Below are positions 63,610 to 64,000 of a stretch of 64,000 nucleotides of DNA, piece after piece. The notes beneath the pieces are model-generated. The model was given only the letters and a program-made list of their open reading frames with translations, searched no databases and was not told the origin of the DNA. Each line of letters begins with the position of its first letter. The first letter of the stretch is position 1. Source of the stretch: Phycomyces nitens. Its lineage: Eukaryota; Mucoromycota; Mucoromycetes; Mucorales; Phycomycetaceae. The DNA is taken from NCBI GenBank assembly GCA_022702545.1, contig JAHRBC010000006.1, positions 1,178,001 to 1,242,000 of the forward strand, in the 5' to 3' direction. The position numbers and the translations under genes are program-made.

Positions 63610-64000
63610 TCAAGAATGCAAAAAGAACAATATATTGGAATCTATTGTACTTAAAGTCATGAAACACCATCAGGCTTACATAAATACAAATCAGAATTCA
63701 AAAAAAAAAGAAAACAATATAATGTAATACATAATATGAAATATGAAATATGCCAGGGCAAATGAAATACCATAGCATTGCCCTCTAGTCAAATTCATAC
63801 CAGGATTGCACACACTTTGGATTTGTATCCCAAGCGGGATAAATGCAGCAAGATTCACACTACAAGTCCTAATAAATCTCCTCTCATGTTTTGGCTGGGT
63901 TGTTAAGAGTGCACGCCACGGTCAATGGCTGCCAAATAAAGAAATCCTTGTGTCCTCAACCCTTTCTCTTCTTCAAGCACTCCCTCATCCTGTCTCTTTC
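63610..64000. other. right-edge sequence, unassigned
   Basis: On the minus strand a short frame around 63850-63795 reads NLAAFIPLGIQIQSVCNP before a GTATGA donor and could be an exon of the gene to its left on the map, but no complete model can be made. No other feature is seen. Confidence 0.25.

Overview
The window looks like a contig piece from an early-diverging filamentous fungus, most likely Mucoromycota (Mucorales-like). The genes carry many short GT-AG introns (about 48-90 nt) with CTAAY/TACTAA-type branch sites. Intergenic DNA is very AT-rich and full of (TA)n, (AAT)n and (GTT)n runs. The gene content is that of a fungal nuclear genome: Rrp42, Rpc25, Prp28, Stn1, eL42, tricalbin, Sys1, an Ecl1-type zinc protein and an Rch1/SLC10A7-type carrier. 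The transposon relics (Harbinger, Tc1/mariner, Crypton/Ndc10-like, a possible Fanzor) are of types common in Mucoromycota. No species is claimed. Gene models were built by hand from splice signals and frame continuity; for most of them the exon lengths close exactly in frame.

Layout. 1-1.9 kb is the inner part of a PIF/Harbinger-like transposon: a coiled-coil accessory protein cut by the window edge faces a frameshifted transposase. 1.9-8.1 kb is AT-rich with no convincing gene. 8.1-12.8 kb is a compact + strand block: Ecl1-like zinc protein, SYS1, RRP42 and one unknown. 12.8-16.1 kb is gene-poor and holds a foldback (MITE-like) element. 16.1-24.6 kb carries a CRAL-TRIO/RhoGAP protein, a 1466-residue tricalbin and RPC25. 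Alanyl-tRNA synthetase is convergent with RPC25 and divergent, by only 60 bp, from a small unknown gene. An unknown 449-residue protein follows.

31-44 kb is a relic-rich stretch. Its only well-formed gene is an HSPA12-type Hsp70-like ATPase, and at least two decayed transposases lie behind it. 44.1-58.5 kb is gene-dense: a GLI-like C2H2 transcription factor, the SLC10A7/Rch1 carrier, PRP28, a DPF-like C2HC+PHD protein divergent from the eL42 gene, and STN1. 58.5-64 kb returns to relic-rich DNA with a Crypton/Ndc10-like fragment, a possible Fanzor/TnpB-like relic and two unassigned open frames.

The housekeeping genes cover RNA metabolism (exosome, Pol III, tri-snRNP helicase), translation (AlaRS, eL42), membrane traffic and contact sites (Sys1, tricalbin) and telomere capping (Stn1). 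They do not form one pathway; the arrangement is ordinary eukaryotic gene clustering with some shared promoters. The most notable signals are four well-supported GC-AG introns, the possible Fanzor-like relic, the decayed transposons and several perfect hairpins.
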